A DNA stretch of 46,709 nt from Paracraurococcus lichenis. GTDB lineage: Bacteria; Pseudomonadota; Alphaproteobacteria; Acetobacterales; Acetobacteraceae. The translations under genes were made by a program, and so were the position numbers. Positions within the stretch are counted from its first letter, which is position 1; each line of letters begins with the position of its first letter. Positions 1-7,385 of the stretch are shown here, piece after piece. The stretch spans positions 1-46,709 of the forward strand of contig NZ_JAUTWS010000047.1 of the NCBI RefSeq assembly GCF_030657435.1. The letters are read 5' to 3'. The notes beneath the pieces were generated by a model. That model was not told the DNA's origin. It saw nothing but the letters and a program-made list of their open reading frames with translations, and ran no database searches.

Positions 1-182
1 CCTTTTTTCGTGCCGCATCGGTGATGCCGCGCTGCATCTCTCCCGACGTCAAGCGCAATTTTATTTCAAGAAGAGCCTGTAAATCGGCGTAAAGAGTCGT
101 TATTTATGTACAATCGGCAACATTTTTCTTGTCCTCCTGTTCCGGGCCGGTATTGCTGCGGCGCGATATGGAGGGTGAGGGT
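1..182. promoter_or_regulatory. AT-richer leader upstream of the MFS transporter
   Basis: No gene is visible here. The stretch is clearly more AT-rich than the rest of the window, which suits a promoter region. A TACAAT hexamer at 109-114 resembles a sigma-70 -10 box, but no good -35 partner lies at the right distance, so the promoter is only suggested. A strong ribosome binding site (GGAGGGTGAGG, 170-180) sits just before the chosen start of the downstream gene. Confidence 0.3.
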
Positions 183-1535
183 ATGAGCCTGGCCTTGGGC
201 ATGGGAGAGCGCGGCGATGCCGCCGCGCGGGTGAGCAACGGTTATCGCTGGGCGCAATTGGCGCTCGGCGTCATCTGCATGGTGATGATCGCCAACCTGC
301 AGTATGGCTGGACGCTCTTCGTCACCCCCATGGACCAGGCGCATGGCTGGGGCCGGCCGGCCATCCAGGTCGCCTTCACCATCTTCGTGCTGATGCAGAC
401 CTGGCTGGTCCCGGTCGAGGGCTGGCTGATCGACCGCTTCGGCCCGCGCATCGCCGTCTGCCTCGGCGGCTTCCTGGTCGGCGCCGCCTGGATCCTGAAC
501 TCCATCGCCGACAGCCTGGCGCTGCTCTATCTCGGCGCCGCGCTGGGTGGCATCGGCGCAGGCGTGGTCTATTCCGCCTCGGTCGGCAATGCGCTGAAGT
601 GGTTCCCCGATCGCCGCGGCCTCGCCGCCGGCATCGTCGCGGGCGGCTTCGGCGGCGGCTCGGCGCTCACCGTCATCCCGATCGCCAGCATGATCGCCGA
701 GCAGGGCTACAAGGCCGCCTTCTTCTGGTTCGGCCTCGGCCAGGGCCTCGTCGTGATGCTCGCCGCCCTCGCGCTGCGCGCGCCGGAGAGGGGCGAGACG
801 CCGGAGGCGCCGAAGGCGGTGCAGCAGGCTCAGACCACCCGCGACTTCGCCCCGAAGGAGGTGCTGAAGACCCCGCTCTTCTGGGTGCTTTATGCCATGT
901 TCACCATGGTCGGCGCCGGCGGCCTGATGGCGATCGCCCAGCTCGGCCCGATGGCGAAGGATTATCAGGTGGCGGGCGTGCCGGTCTCGATCCTCGGCCT
1001 GACCCTGCCGGCGCTGCAATTCGCGCTCTCGATCGACCGGGTGATGAACGGCCTGACCCGGCCCTTCTTCGGCTGGGTCTCCGACCATATCGGCCGCGAG
1101 AACACCATGTTCATCGCCTTCGCGCTCGAGGGCTTCGGCATCCTGGCGCTGATGCACTGGGCGCACGACCCCTTCCTCTTCGTGCTGCTCTCGGGCTTCG
1201 TCTTCTTCGCCTGGGGCGAGATCTACAGCCTCTTCCCCTCCATCTGCACCGATACCTACGGGCGGAAATTCGCCACGGCCAATTACGGCATGCTCTACAC
1301 CGCGAAGGGCACCGCCGCGCTGCTCGTGCCGGTCTCGGCGGTGCTGCAGCAGGCGACCGGGAGCTGGGACGGGGTCTTCATCGCCGCCATCGCCGCCGAC
1401 CTGACCGCCGCGGTGCTGGCCTTCTTCGTGGTCAAGCCGATGCGGCGGCGGATGGCCGGCATGCCGGCCGCCGCCGGGACCGCGCCGGCCCATGTCCCGC
1501 CCATGGCCGTCATCGCCGGCGAATCGGTCCGCTGA
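183..1535 (+). CDS. MFS transporter, oxalate/formate antiporter (OFA) family
   Basis: Inner-membrane carrier of the major facilitator superfamily, about 450 residues with 12 predicted membrane segments. Segments such as DRVMNGLTRPFFGWVSDHIG and WGEIYSLFPSICTDTYG match the OFA branch whose founding member is the oxalate:formate exchanger OxlT. I chose the ATG at 183 because GGAGGGTGAGG lies directly upstream; an upstream ATG at 168 and a TTG at 129 are in frame but less well placed. The next gene encodes an oxalate-CoA-ligase-like enzyme, which supports oxalate or another small dicarboxylate as substrate. A GC-rich hairpin follows the stop. The family call is firm; substrate and exchange partner are inferred. 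Confidence 0.85.
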   Translation: MSLALGMGERGDAAARVSNGYRWAQLALGVICMVMIANLQYGWTLFVTPMDQAHGWGRPAIQVAFTIFVLMQTWLVPVEGWLIDRFGPRIAVCLGGFLVGAAWILNSIADSLALLYLGAALGGIGAGVVYSASVGNALKWFPDRRGLAAGIVAGGFGGGSALTVIPIASMIAEQGYKAAFFWFGLGQGLVVMLAALALRAPERGETPEAPKAVQQAQTTRDFAPKEVLKTPLFWVLYAMFTMVGAGGLMAIAQLGPMAKDYQVAGVPVSILGLTLPALQFALSIDRVMNGLTRPFFGWVSDHIGRENTMFIAFALEGFGILALMHWAHDPFLFVLLSGFVFFAWGEIYSLFPSICTDTYGRKFATANYGMLYTAKGTAALLVPVSAVLQQATGSWDGVFIAAIAADLTAAVLAFFVVKPMRRRMAGMPAAAGTAPAHVPPMAVIAGESVR

Positions 1536-1544
1536 GGACATGAC

Positions 1545-1568
1545 CGGGCGGGTGATGTCGCCCGCCCG
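1545..1568 (+). terminator. Hairpin after the OFA transporter
   Basis: A perfect 8-bp inverted repeat, CGGGCGGG/CCCGCCCG, with an 8-nt loop starts 9 nt after the transporter stop codon. There is no T-tract, so it may act as a weak or Rho-assisted terminator, or protect the mRNA end. Confidence 0.4.
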
Positions 1569-1687
1569 CAATCTGCTCTAGAACCCCTCCAGCCATGAGA
1601 CCGGGGCGCGGCGGCTGCCGCGTCCCGCCCCTGGGGCCCGGCCGGCGCGAGCGGCCGGGCCTGCCCGTATCAGGAGTCCGCCTGCGC

Positions 1688-3205
1688 ATGTCCGCTGCCA
1701 CCACCATCCCGGCCCTGCTCGAGACCGGTGCGGCCGAGAGCCCCGCCATCCGCGCGCCGGAGCGCGCGTCGCTCACCTATGCCGGGCTGCGGGCGCTGGC
1801 GGAGCGGACGGTCGCGGCGCTGAACGGCATCGGCATCGGCCGCGGCGACCGCGTCGCCATCGTGCTGCCGAACGGGCCGGAGATGGCCGCTGGCTTCGTC
1901 GCCATCGCCTGCGGCGCCACGACAGCGCCCCTGAACCCCGCCTACAAGGACGAGGAATTCGAGTTCTACCTGACCGACCTGAAGGCGAAGGCGCTGGTCA
2001 TCCTGCAGGGCATGGAGAGCCCGGCGCGCGCCGTCGCCGCGCGGCTCGGCGTGCCGGTGGTGGACCTCGTCCCGGGCGAGGCGGCGGGCGCCTTCACCTT
2101 CTCGGGCGGGACCCCCGGCCGGGCGGCGCAGCCCGGCATGGCGGAGGCGGAGGACGTGGCGCTGGTGCTGCACACCTCCGGCACCACGGCGCGGCCGAAG
2201 ATCGTGCCGCTGACGCACACCAATGTCACGGCATCGGCCGCCAGCATCGCCCGCACCCTGGCGCTGACGCCGGAGGATGCCTGCCTCAACGTCATGCCGC
2301 TCTTTCACATCCACGGGCTGATCGCGGCGACGCTCTCCTCGCTCTCGGCCGGCGCGGCGGTGATCTGCACGCCGGGCTTCAATGCGCTGAAGTTCTTCGG
2401 CTGGCTCGATGCCGAGCGGCCCTCCTGGTACACCGCGGTGCCGACCATGCACCAGGCGATCCTGCAGCGCGCCGAGCGCAACAGGGAGATCATCGCCCGC
2501 GCGCCGCTGCGCTTCCTCCGCAGCTCCTCGGCCAGCCTGCCGGCGCAGGCGATGAAGGACCTCTCGGCCACCTTCAACGCGCCGGTGATCGAGGCCTATG
2601 GCATGACCGAGGCCAGCCACCAGATGTGCAGCAACCCGCTGCCGCCGCGCGCCCAGAAGCCCGGGCTGGTCGGCCTGCCGGCGGGGCCGGAGGTCGCCAT
2701 CATGTCGGATGACGGCCAGATCCTGCCGCAGGGCGAGATCGGCGAGGTCGTCATCCGCGGCCCGAACGTGACCAAGGGCTACGAGGCGAATCCGGAGGCG
2801 AATGCCAAGGCCTTCACCAACGGCTGGTTCCGCACCGGCGACCAGGGGATGTTCGACCGGGACGGCTACCTGCTGCTGACCGGGCGCCTCAAGGAGCTCA
2901 TCAAGCGCGGCGGCGAGCAGGTGAGCCCGCTCGAGGTGGACGGCGTGCTCTCCGAGCATCCGGCGGTCGCCCAGGCGCTCACTTTCAGCATCCCGCATCC
3001 GATGCTGGGCGAGGAGGTCGGCGCCGCCGTGGTGCTGCGCGAGGGCATGACGGTGACCGAGCGCGAACTGCGCGACTTCGCGGCGAAGCACCTCGCCGAC
3101 TTCAAGGTGCCGCGGAAGGTCATCTTCCTGCCGGAGATCCCGAAGGGCGCGACGGGCAAGCTGCAGCGCATCGGCCTCGCGGAGAAGCTCGGGATCACCG
3201 CCTGA
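1688..3205 (+). CDS. Acyl-CoA synthetase, oxalate-CoA ligase (AAE3/Pcs60) type
   Basis: ATP-dependent acid:CoA ligase of the AMP-binding superfamily, 505 aa, cytoplasmic. Visible motifs are the P-loop TSGTTARPK (about residues 163-171), YGMTEASHQM followed by SNPLPPRAQKPG (about 308 onward), the hinge region GWFRTGDQGMFDRDGYLLLT, and the C-terminal GATGKLQR holding the adenylation lysine. The TEASHQM...SNPLP signature is typical of the plant AAE3 and yeast Pcs60 oxalyl-CoA synthetases. The likely reaction is oxalate + ATP + CoA to oxalyl-CoA. The ATG is chosen because AGGAG lies 11 nt upstream; an in-frame ATG at 1595 would add 31 low-complexity residues. The oxalate-type transporter upstream supports the substrate. 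A generic medium- or short-chain acid ligase remains possible. Confidence 0.8.
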   Translation: MSAATTIPALLETGAAESPAIRAPERASLTYAGLRALAERTVAALNGIGIGRGDRVAIVLPNGPEMAAGFVAIACGATTAPLNPAYKDEEFEFYLTDLKAKALVILQGMESPARAVAARLGVPVVDLVPGEAAGAFTFSGGTPGRAAQPGMAEAEDVALVLHTSGTTARPKIVPLTHTNVTASAASIARTLALTPEDACLNVMPLFHIHGLIAATLSSLSAGAAVICTPGFNALKFFGWLDAERPSWYTAVPTMHQAILQRAERNREIIARAPLRFLRSSSASLPAQAMKDLSATFNAPVIEAYGMTEASHQMCSNPLPPRAQKPGLVGLPAGPEVAIMSDDGQILPQGEIGEVVIRGPNVTKGYEANPEANAKAFTNGWFRTGDQGMFDRDGYLLLTGRLKELIKRGGEQVSPLEVDGVLSEHPAVAQALTFSIPHPMLGEEVGAAVVLREGMTVTERELRDFAAKHLADFKVPRKVIFLPEIPKGATGKLQRIGLAEKLGITA

Positions 3206-3499
3206 CGGAAGGGGCGGCCGGCGGACGACCCGTCGGCCGCGCTTCGGCCCGCGCGGCCCGGCTGCGCCGCAAGGGCCGCGCTCCCCGACGCGGGCCCCCG
3301 GCCTGCCGCAAGACGGCAGGGGCACCCCGCGAGGGCTGGCCGTGATCTCCCTGCGCCCCTCGCCGGGACGCACGACGCGCCGCGGACGGCGCACCCGGTG
3401 CAGCGGACAACACCTCCCTGTGGCATTCGCCGCGCCCTCCGGCGCAGACTGGGCGGCCCCGACGCAACGGGGTGAAAGAAACGACCTGGGGAGGTCACC

Positions 3500-4702
3500 A
3501 TGTTCGAGAGACGCGCCGCGCTCGCGGCGCTGGCGACGGGCCTTGCCGCGCCCCGCCTGGCCCGCGCCGCCGACACCACCGGCATCACCGAGACCGAGAT
3601 CCGCATCGGCAATACCGCCTCCTACAGCGGCCCCGCCTCGGCCTACGGCACCATCGCCCGCACCGAGGCGGCCTATTTCCGCATGGTCAACGACCAGGGC
3701 GGCATCGCCGGGCGGAAGATCGCCTTCCTCAGCTACGACGACGGCTACTCGCCGCCGAAGACGGTCGAGCAGGTCCGCCGCCTCGTCGAGCAGGACAAGG
3801 TCGCCTGCATTTTCCAGAACATCGGCACCGCGGCGAACAGCGCCATCGTGCGCTACCTGAACCAGCGCAAGGTGCCGCACCTCTTCGTCGGCAGCGGCGC
3901 GGACAAGTGGGGCAACTACCAGGACACGCCCTGGACCATCGGCTGGCAGCCCAGCTACCGGACCGAGGCGCAGATCTACCTGAAGATGGTGCGGCAGGAA
4001 GCGCCGCAGGCCCGCATCGCGGTGCTCTACCAGAACGACGATTTCGGCAAGGACTATCTCGTCGGGCTCCGCGACCTGCTGGGGGACCGCTACGACCAGG
4101 TCGTCCGCGCCGCCTCCTACGAGGTGACCGACCCGACCATCGACAGCCAGGTGCTGTCCCTGCAGGCGACCGGCGCCGAGGTCTTCATCAGCGCGACCAC
4201 GCCGAAATTCGCCGCCCAGGCGATCCGCAAGGTCTACGACATCGGCTGGCAGCCGCGGCTGCACTTCCTCAGCAACGTCTCGATCTCGGTCGCCGCCGTC
4301 ATGGTCCCGGCCGGGGCGGAGAAGGGCACGGGCGTCATCACCTCGGCCTATCTCAAGGACCCGACCGATCCCTCCTGGGCCGAGGATCCCGGCATGAACG
4401 CCTGGCGCGACTTCATGCGACGCTGGTATCCGGAAGGCGAGCTGACCGATGCGGGCAACATCTTCGGCTACGGCATCGCGGCGACCATGACCCAGGTGCT
4501 GCGGCAATGCGGCCGCGACCTGTCGCGCGAGCGGCTGATGCGCGAGGCGGCGAACCTCCGCGACCTGGAGGTCGGGGTGCTGCTGCCGGGCATCCGCATC
4601 AACACCAGCCCGACCAACTACCACCCGATCCGGCAGATGCAGCTCGCCCGCTGGACGGGCAGCACCTGGGAGCGCTTCGGCGGTGTCATCGAGGGCGCCT
4701 GA
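3500..4702 (+). CDS. Periplasmic substrate-binding protein, branched-chain amino acid ABC type
   Basis: A 400-aa type-I periplasmic binding protein of the Leu/Ile/Val family. A cleavable N-terminal signal ends near ARAADTTG (about residue 25). The mature part begins with EIRIGNTASYSGPASAYG and continues with AYFRMVNDQGGIAGRKI, both typical of this family, which binds amino acids, aromatic acids or short carboxylates. GGAGG lies about 6 nt before the ATG. No permease or ATPase gene lies nearby, so this is an orphan binding protein, as is common in these bacteria. The 294-nt gap before it contains only an imperfect GC-rich hairpin (3214-3240). Its position between the CoA ligase and the PanE-like gene hints at a carboxylate ligand, but that is a guess. 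Confidence 0.85.
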   Translation: MFERRAALAALATGLAAPRLARAADTTGITETEIRIGNTASYSGPASAYGTIARTEAAYFRMVNDQGGIAGRKIAFLSYDDGYSPPKTVEQVRRLVEQDKVACIFQNIGTAANSAIVRYLNQRKVPHLFVGSGADKWGNYQDTPWTIGWQPSYRTEAQIYLKMVRQEAPQARIAVLYQNDDFGKDYLVGLRDLLGDRYDQVVRAASYEVTDPTIDSQVLSLQATGAEVFISATTPKFAAQAIRKVYDIGWQPRLHFLSNVSISVAAVMVPAGAEKGTGVITSAYLKDPTDPSWAEDPGMNAWRDFMRRWYPEGELTDAGNIFGYGIAATMTQVLRQCGRDLSRERLMREAANLRDLEVGVLLPGIRINTSPTNYHPIRQMQLARWTGSTWERFGGVIEGA

Positions 4703-4764
4703 CGGCGGCGGTGCTTGCGTCCCGCGCGCACCAGGGCCAAAACGCGCACGGAGACACCTGCACC

Positions 4765-5742
4765 ATGCGCATCTGCATCTTCGGCGCCGGCGCGATCGGC
4801 GGCCTCATGGCGGCGAAGCTGGCCGCCAAAGGCGATGTTGAAGTCACCGTCATCGCCCGCGGCCCGCACCTCGCCGCCATGCAGGCCAAGGGCCTCAGGC
4901 TCGTCAGCGAGGGCCAGGAGACCGTCGTCCGCCCGCGCTGCGTCGCCTCCGCCGAGGAGGCGGGGCCGCAGGACTACGTCGTCGTCACGCTGAAGGCGCA
5001 TTCGCTGCCGGGCGCGGCGCGGCAGATGCAGCCGCTGCTGCACGACGGCACCGCCATCGTCTCGGCGGTGAACGGCATCCCCTGGTGGTATTTCTACAAG
5101 CTGCCCGGGCCCTTCGAGGACCGCCGCGTCGCCAGCGTCGATCCCGACGGCAGCCTGTGGGAGCTGCTGCATCCCTCCCGCGCCATCGGCTGCATCGTCT
5201 ATCCCGCGGCCGAGGTGCCGGAGCCCGGCCTCATCGAGCATACCTATGGCGACCGCTTCACCCTCGGCGAACCGGACGGCAGCCGCAGCGAGCGGGCCAA
5301 TGCCCTCTCCGCCGCGCTGGTCGCGGCCGGCTTCAAGGCGCCGGTGCGTCCCAGGATCCGCGACGAGATGTGGGTCAAGCTCTGGGGCAACTTGGCCTTC
5401 AACCCGCTCTCGGCGCTGACCACCGCGACGCTCGACGTCATCACCGGCGATCCGGAGCTGAAGTCGGTCTGCCGGCAGATGATGCTGGAAGGCCAGGCGG
5501 TGGCCGAGAAGCTCGGCGTGCGCTTCGCCATCGACGTGGACAAGCGCATCGCCGGCGGTGCCGAGGTCGGCGCGCACAAGACCAGCATGCTGCAGGACCT
5601 CGAGCGCGGCCGGCCGATGGAGGTGGACGCGCTGCTCGGCAGCGTGGTGGAGCTTGCCGACATCGTGGACCTCCCGGCCCCGACCTGCCGGACGGTGCTG
5701 GCCCTGCTGCGCACCCGGGCAAGGCTGGCCGGCTGCTACTGA
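4765..5742 (+). CDS. Ketopantoate reductase family protein (PanE-like), possible oxalyl-CoA reductase
   Basis: A 325-aa NADPH-dependent reductase of the PanE/ApbA family. The N-terminal Rossmann motif is GAGAIGG (residues 7-13). The catalytic-lysine region EMWVKLWGNLAFNPLSALT and the C-terminal SMLQDLERGRPMEVDALLG with its conserved glutamate are present, so the active site looks intact. NGIPWWYF marks a proteobacterial subgroup that is probably not the housekeeping PanE. In Methylobacterium extorquens a PanE paralogue (PanE2) is known to reduce oxalyl-CoA to glyoxylate. With an OFA transporter and an oxalate-CoA-ligase-like gene just upstream, the same role is a reasonable inference here. 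Ordinary ketopantoate reduction in pantothenate synthesis is the main alternative. Confidence 0.8.
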   Translation: MRICIFGAGAIGGLMAAKLAAKGDVEVTVIARGPHLAAMQAKGLRLVSEGQETVVRPRCVASAEEAGPQDYVVVTLKAHSLPGAARQMQPLLHDGTAIVSAVNGIPWWYFYKLPGPFEDRRVASVDPDGSLWELLHPSRAIGCIVYPAAEVPEPGLIEHTYGDRFTLGEPDGSRSERANALSAALVAAGFKAPVRPRIRDEMWVKLWGNLAFNPLSALTTATLDVITGDPELKSVCRQMMLEGQAVAEKLGVRFAIDVDKRIAGGAEVGAHKTSMLQDLERGRPMEVDALLGSVVELADIVDLPAPTCRTVLALLRTRARLAGCY

Positions 5743-5746
5743 GCGG

Positions 5747-5792
5747 CCGGGGATGCGGGGCGCCGGGCGGATGGCGGAACGGTCATCCCCGG
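5747..5792 (+). terminator. Long-loop hairpin after the PanE-like gene
   Basis: A perfect 9-bp inverted repeat, CCGGGGATG/CATCCCCGG, encloses 28 nt and starts 5 nt after the reductase stop. It has no T-tract. It may mark the end of the oxalate-type gene group. Confidence 0.3.
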
Positions 5793-5905
5793 GCGAATTG
5801 CGTTCTCGGCGCGAACCGACCATCCTCGCGCCGCTGGGAGACCGGGACCGCCCAACCGCGTTGGCGGATGGATCGCGCGTCCGCACGCGAACGGGGGATG
5901 TCCGC

Positions 5906-6469
5906 ATGACCAAGGCCCTATTGCCGCTGCTCGCGGCGCTCGCGCTCGGCGCCTGCGCCGACCAGCCGCCGGCGCCGAGCGCCAACCTGCCGCCCGATGC
6001 CGTCGTCGGCGCGGGCGATCCGCTGCGCAGCGCGGTGGCGAATACCTCCGTCGCCTTCGCCTCGCCGCGCAAGCTCGCGGGCCGGCCGGCCGACGCGGCC
6101 CAGGCGGTGGCGCAGATGGAATACCTCGCGGTCGCGATCCCGACCGATCCGCGCTACCCCTATATCTCGCCGACCGTCGGGACGCAGTTCGAGCAGGCCC
6201 GGCGGGAATGGCGCGCGGCGCTGGGCATCCCGGACGCGACCCCGCCGCAGCCCGTCATCGAGTCGCTCTACGCCGCAGCGCGCGCCGTGCGCAGCGGCCA
6301 GCCCGATGCGGCCGCGGCGGCGCTGCCCGCCACCGTCTTCCCGCAGGGCGGCCAGACCGCGATGCTGCGGCTCGCCTCCCTGCCGGACCTGCCGCTGACC
6401 AACCAGGCCGCCGTCACGGCGACCGATGCGCTGCGGCGGACGGACGGCCAGCCGCGCGGGCGCTTCTGA
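5906..6469 (+). CDS. Putative lipoprotein, tandem paralogue 1
   Basis: A 187-aa predicted lipoprotein of unknown function. It opens with a hydrophobic signal and the lipobox LGAC (about residues 14-17), so it is probably anchored to a membrane from the periplasmic side. The core, roughly DPLRSAVANTSVAF through KLAGRPADAAQAVAQMEYLA and IPTDPRYPYI, is matched in the next gene, which indicates a duplication. No enzymatic motif was recognised. The gene ends in TGATG, overlapping the paralogue by one base, so the two are very likely translated together. GGGGGA lies 8 nt before the ATG. Confidence 0.7.
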   Translation: MTKALLPLLAALALGACADQPPAPSANLPPDAVVGAGDPLRSAVANTSVAFASPRKLAGRPADAAQAVAQMEYLAVAIPTDPRYPYISPTVGTQFEQARREWRAALGIPDATPPQPVIESLYAAARAVRSGQPDAAAAALPATVFPQGGQTAMLRLASLPDLPLTNQAAVTATDALRRTDGQPRGRF

Positions 6470-7107
6470 TGCGGCGACGGGCATTGCTGCTGGCGCTGGC
6501 CGCGGCCGGCTGCGCGGAGATGCGCCAGGCGCCGCCGCCGATGCCCGTCCCGCTGCAGGCCGTGACGCCCGGGACCGCGGATCCCATCCGCGGCGCGATC
6601 GACGCCATGGCGCCCGCGCTCGCCTACAGCGCGCGCGGCCTGGCCGGCCGGCCGGCCGAGGCGGCTCAGGCGGCGGCGCAGCTCGAATTCGTCACCGCCG
6701 CCCTGCCGCGCGACCCGCGCTACGCCCCGGTGCCGGAGGCGGTGCGGCGGGACCTGCTGCTGGCGCGCGCCGAGTTGCGCGATGCGCTCGGCGTCGCGGA
6801 GGACGCGCCGCCCGAGACGGTGGTGCGCTCGCTGCTCGCCGCCGCGGCGGCGCTGCGGGCGAGGAACGAGGCGCGCGCCGCGGCCGCCCTGCCGGCGCCC
6901 ATGTTCCTCCCCGGCGGCGCACGCAGCGTCGCCCGCCTCGGCGAGCTCGGGCCGCTGCCGCAGGGGGCGATCGCTAGCGCCAATATCGCGCAGGTGGTGG
7001 CGCGGCTGGATGCGACCGGCGGCTGGCCGGGCGGCACGCCCGGCGAGGTCAGCGGCCAGCTCGGCAATACCTTCGGCTTCGGCGCCGGCACCAGCATCGG
7101 CTACTGA
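6469..7107 (+). CDS. Putative lipoprotein, tandem paralogue 2
   Basis: A 212-aa predicted exported protein that starts within the stop codon of its paralogue. The N-terminus MRRRALLLALAAAGC has a signal-like core and a near-canonical lipobox (AAGC). DPIRGAIDAMAPALAYSARG, LAGRPAEAAQAAAQLEFV and LPRDPRYAPV align with the corresponding parts of the first copy. The C-terminus has an extra glycine-rich tail (NTFGFGAGTSIGY) that the first copy lacks. The function is unknown. The first base of repeat array A directly follows its TGA stop. Confidence 0.7.
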   Translation: MRRRALLLALAAAGCAEMRQAPPPMPVPLQAVTPGTADPIRGAIDAMAPALAYSARGLAGRPAEAAQAAAQLEFVTAALPRDPRYAPVPEAVRRDLLLARAELRDALGVAEDAPPETVVRSLLAAAAALRARNEARAAAALPAPMFLPGGARSVARLGELGPLPQGAIASANIAQVVARLDATGGWPGGTPGEVSGQLGNTFGFGAGTSIGY

Positions 7108-7374
7108 GGCGTGCCGATGCCCGAAGGGCCGGATGGCCCGGAGGTCTGAATCGGCCCGCCCAACATACAAGGCGTGCCGATGACCGGAGGGCCGAAGGGG
7201 TCCCCACGAAGCGGCGCTTCGTGGGGTGCCCCGGATGGCCCGGAGGTCTGAATCGGCTCGCCCAACATACAAGGCGCGCCGATGACCGAAGGGCCGAAGG
7301 GGTCCCCACGAAGCGGCGCTTCGTGGGGTGCCCCGGATGGCCCGGAGGTCTGAATCGGCTCGCCCACCATGCAA
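7108..7374. repeat. Repeat array A: one 63-bp and two 102-bp palindromic units
   Basis: Three head-to-tail units fill almost the whole gap between the convergent lipoprotein and phaC genes. Unit 1 (7108-7170) is 63 bp. Units 2 (7171-7272) and 3 (7273-7374) are 102 bp and contain an extra 39-bp hairpin segment. Units begin GGCGTGCCGATG and end CCCAACATACAA or a close variant. Units 2 and 3 differ at only four positions. A second array of the same family lies at 31691-31855. The long units carry a perfect 11-bp hairpin with a GGC loop (7202-7226 and 7304-7328). No gene is needed to explain the array. It resembles REP/REPIN-type or terminator-type intergenic repeats, but I do not recognise the family. 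Confidence 0.9.
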
Positions 7375-7385
7375 GGCGGCGGCGC

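Noticed and set aside
1670..4624. Long antisense open frame (over 900 codons) opposite the CoA ligase and binding protein genes
   Set aside because: Typical of very high GC content; composition is Arg/Gly/Asp-rich low complexity, and the forward strand carries clear conserved genes.
7108..7374. CRISPR array
   Set aside because: Units are directly adjacent with no unique spacers, lengths are 63/102 bp, and no cas genes are nearby.
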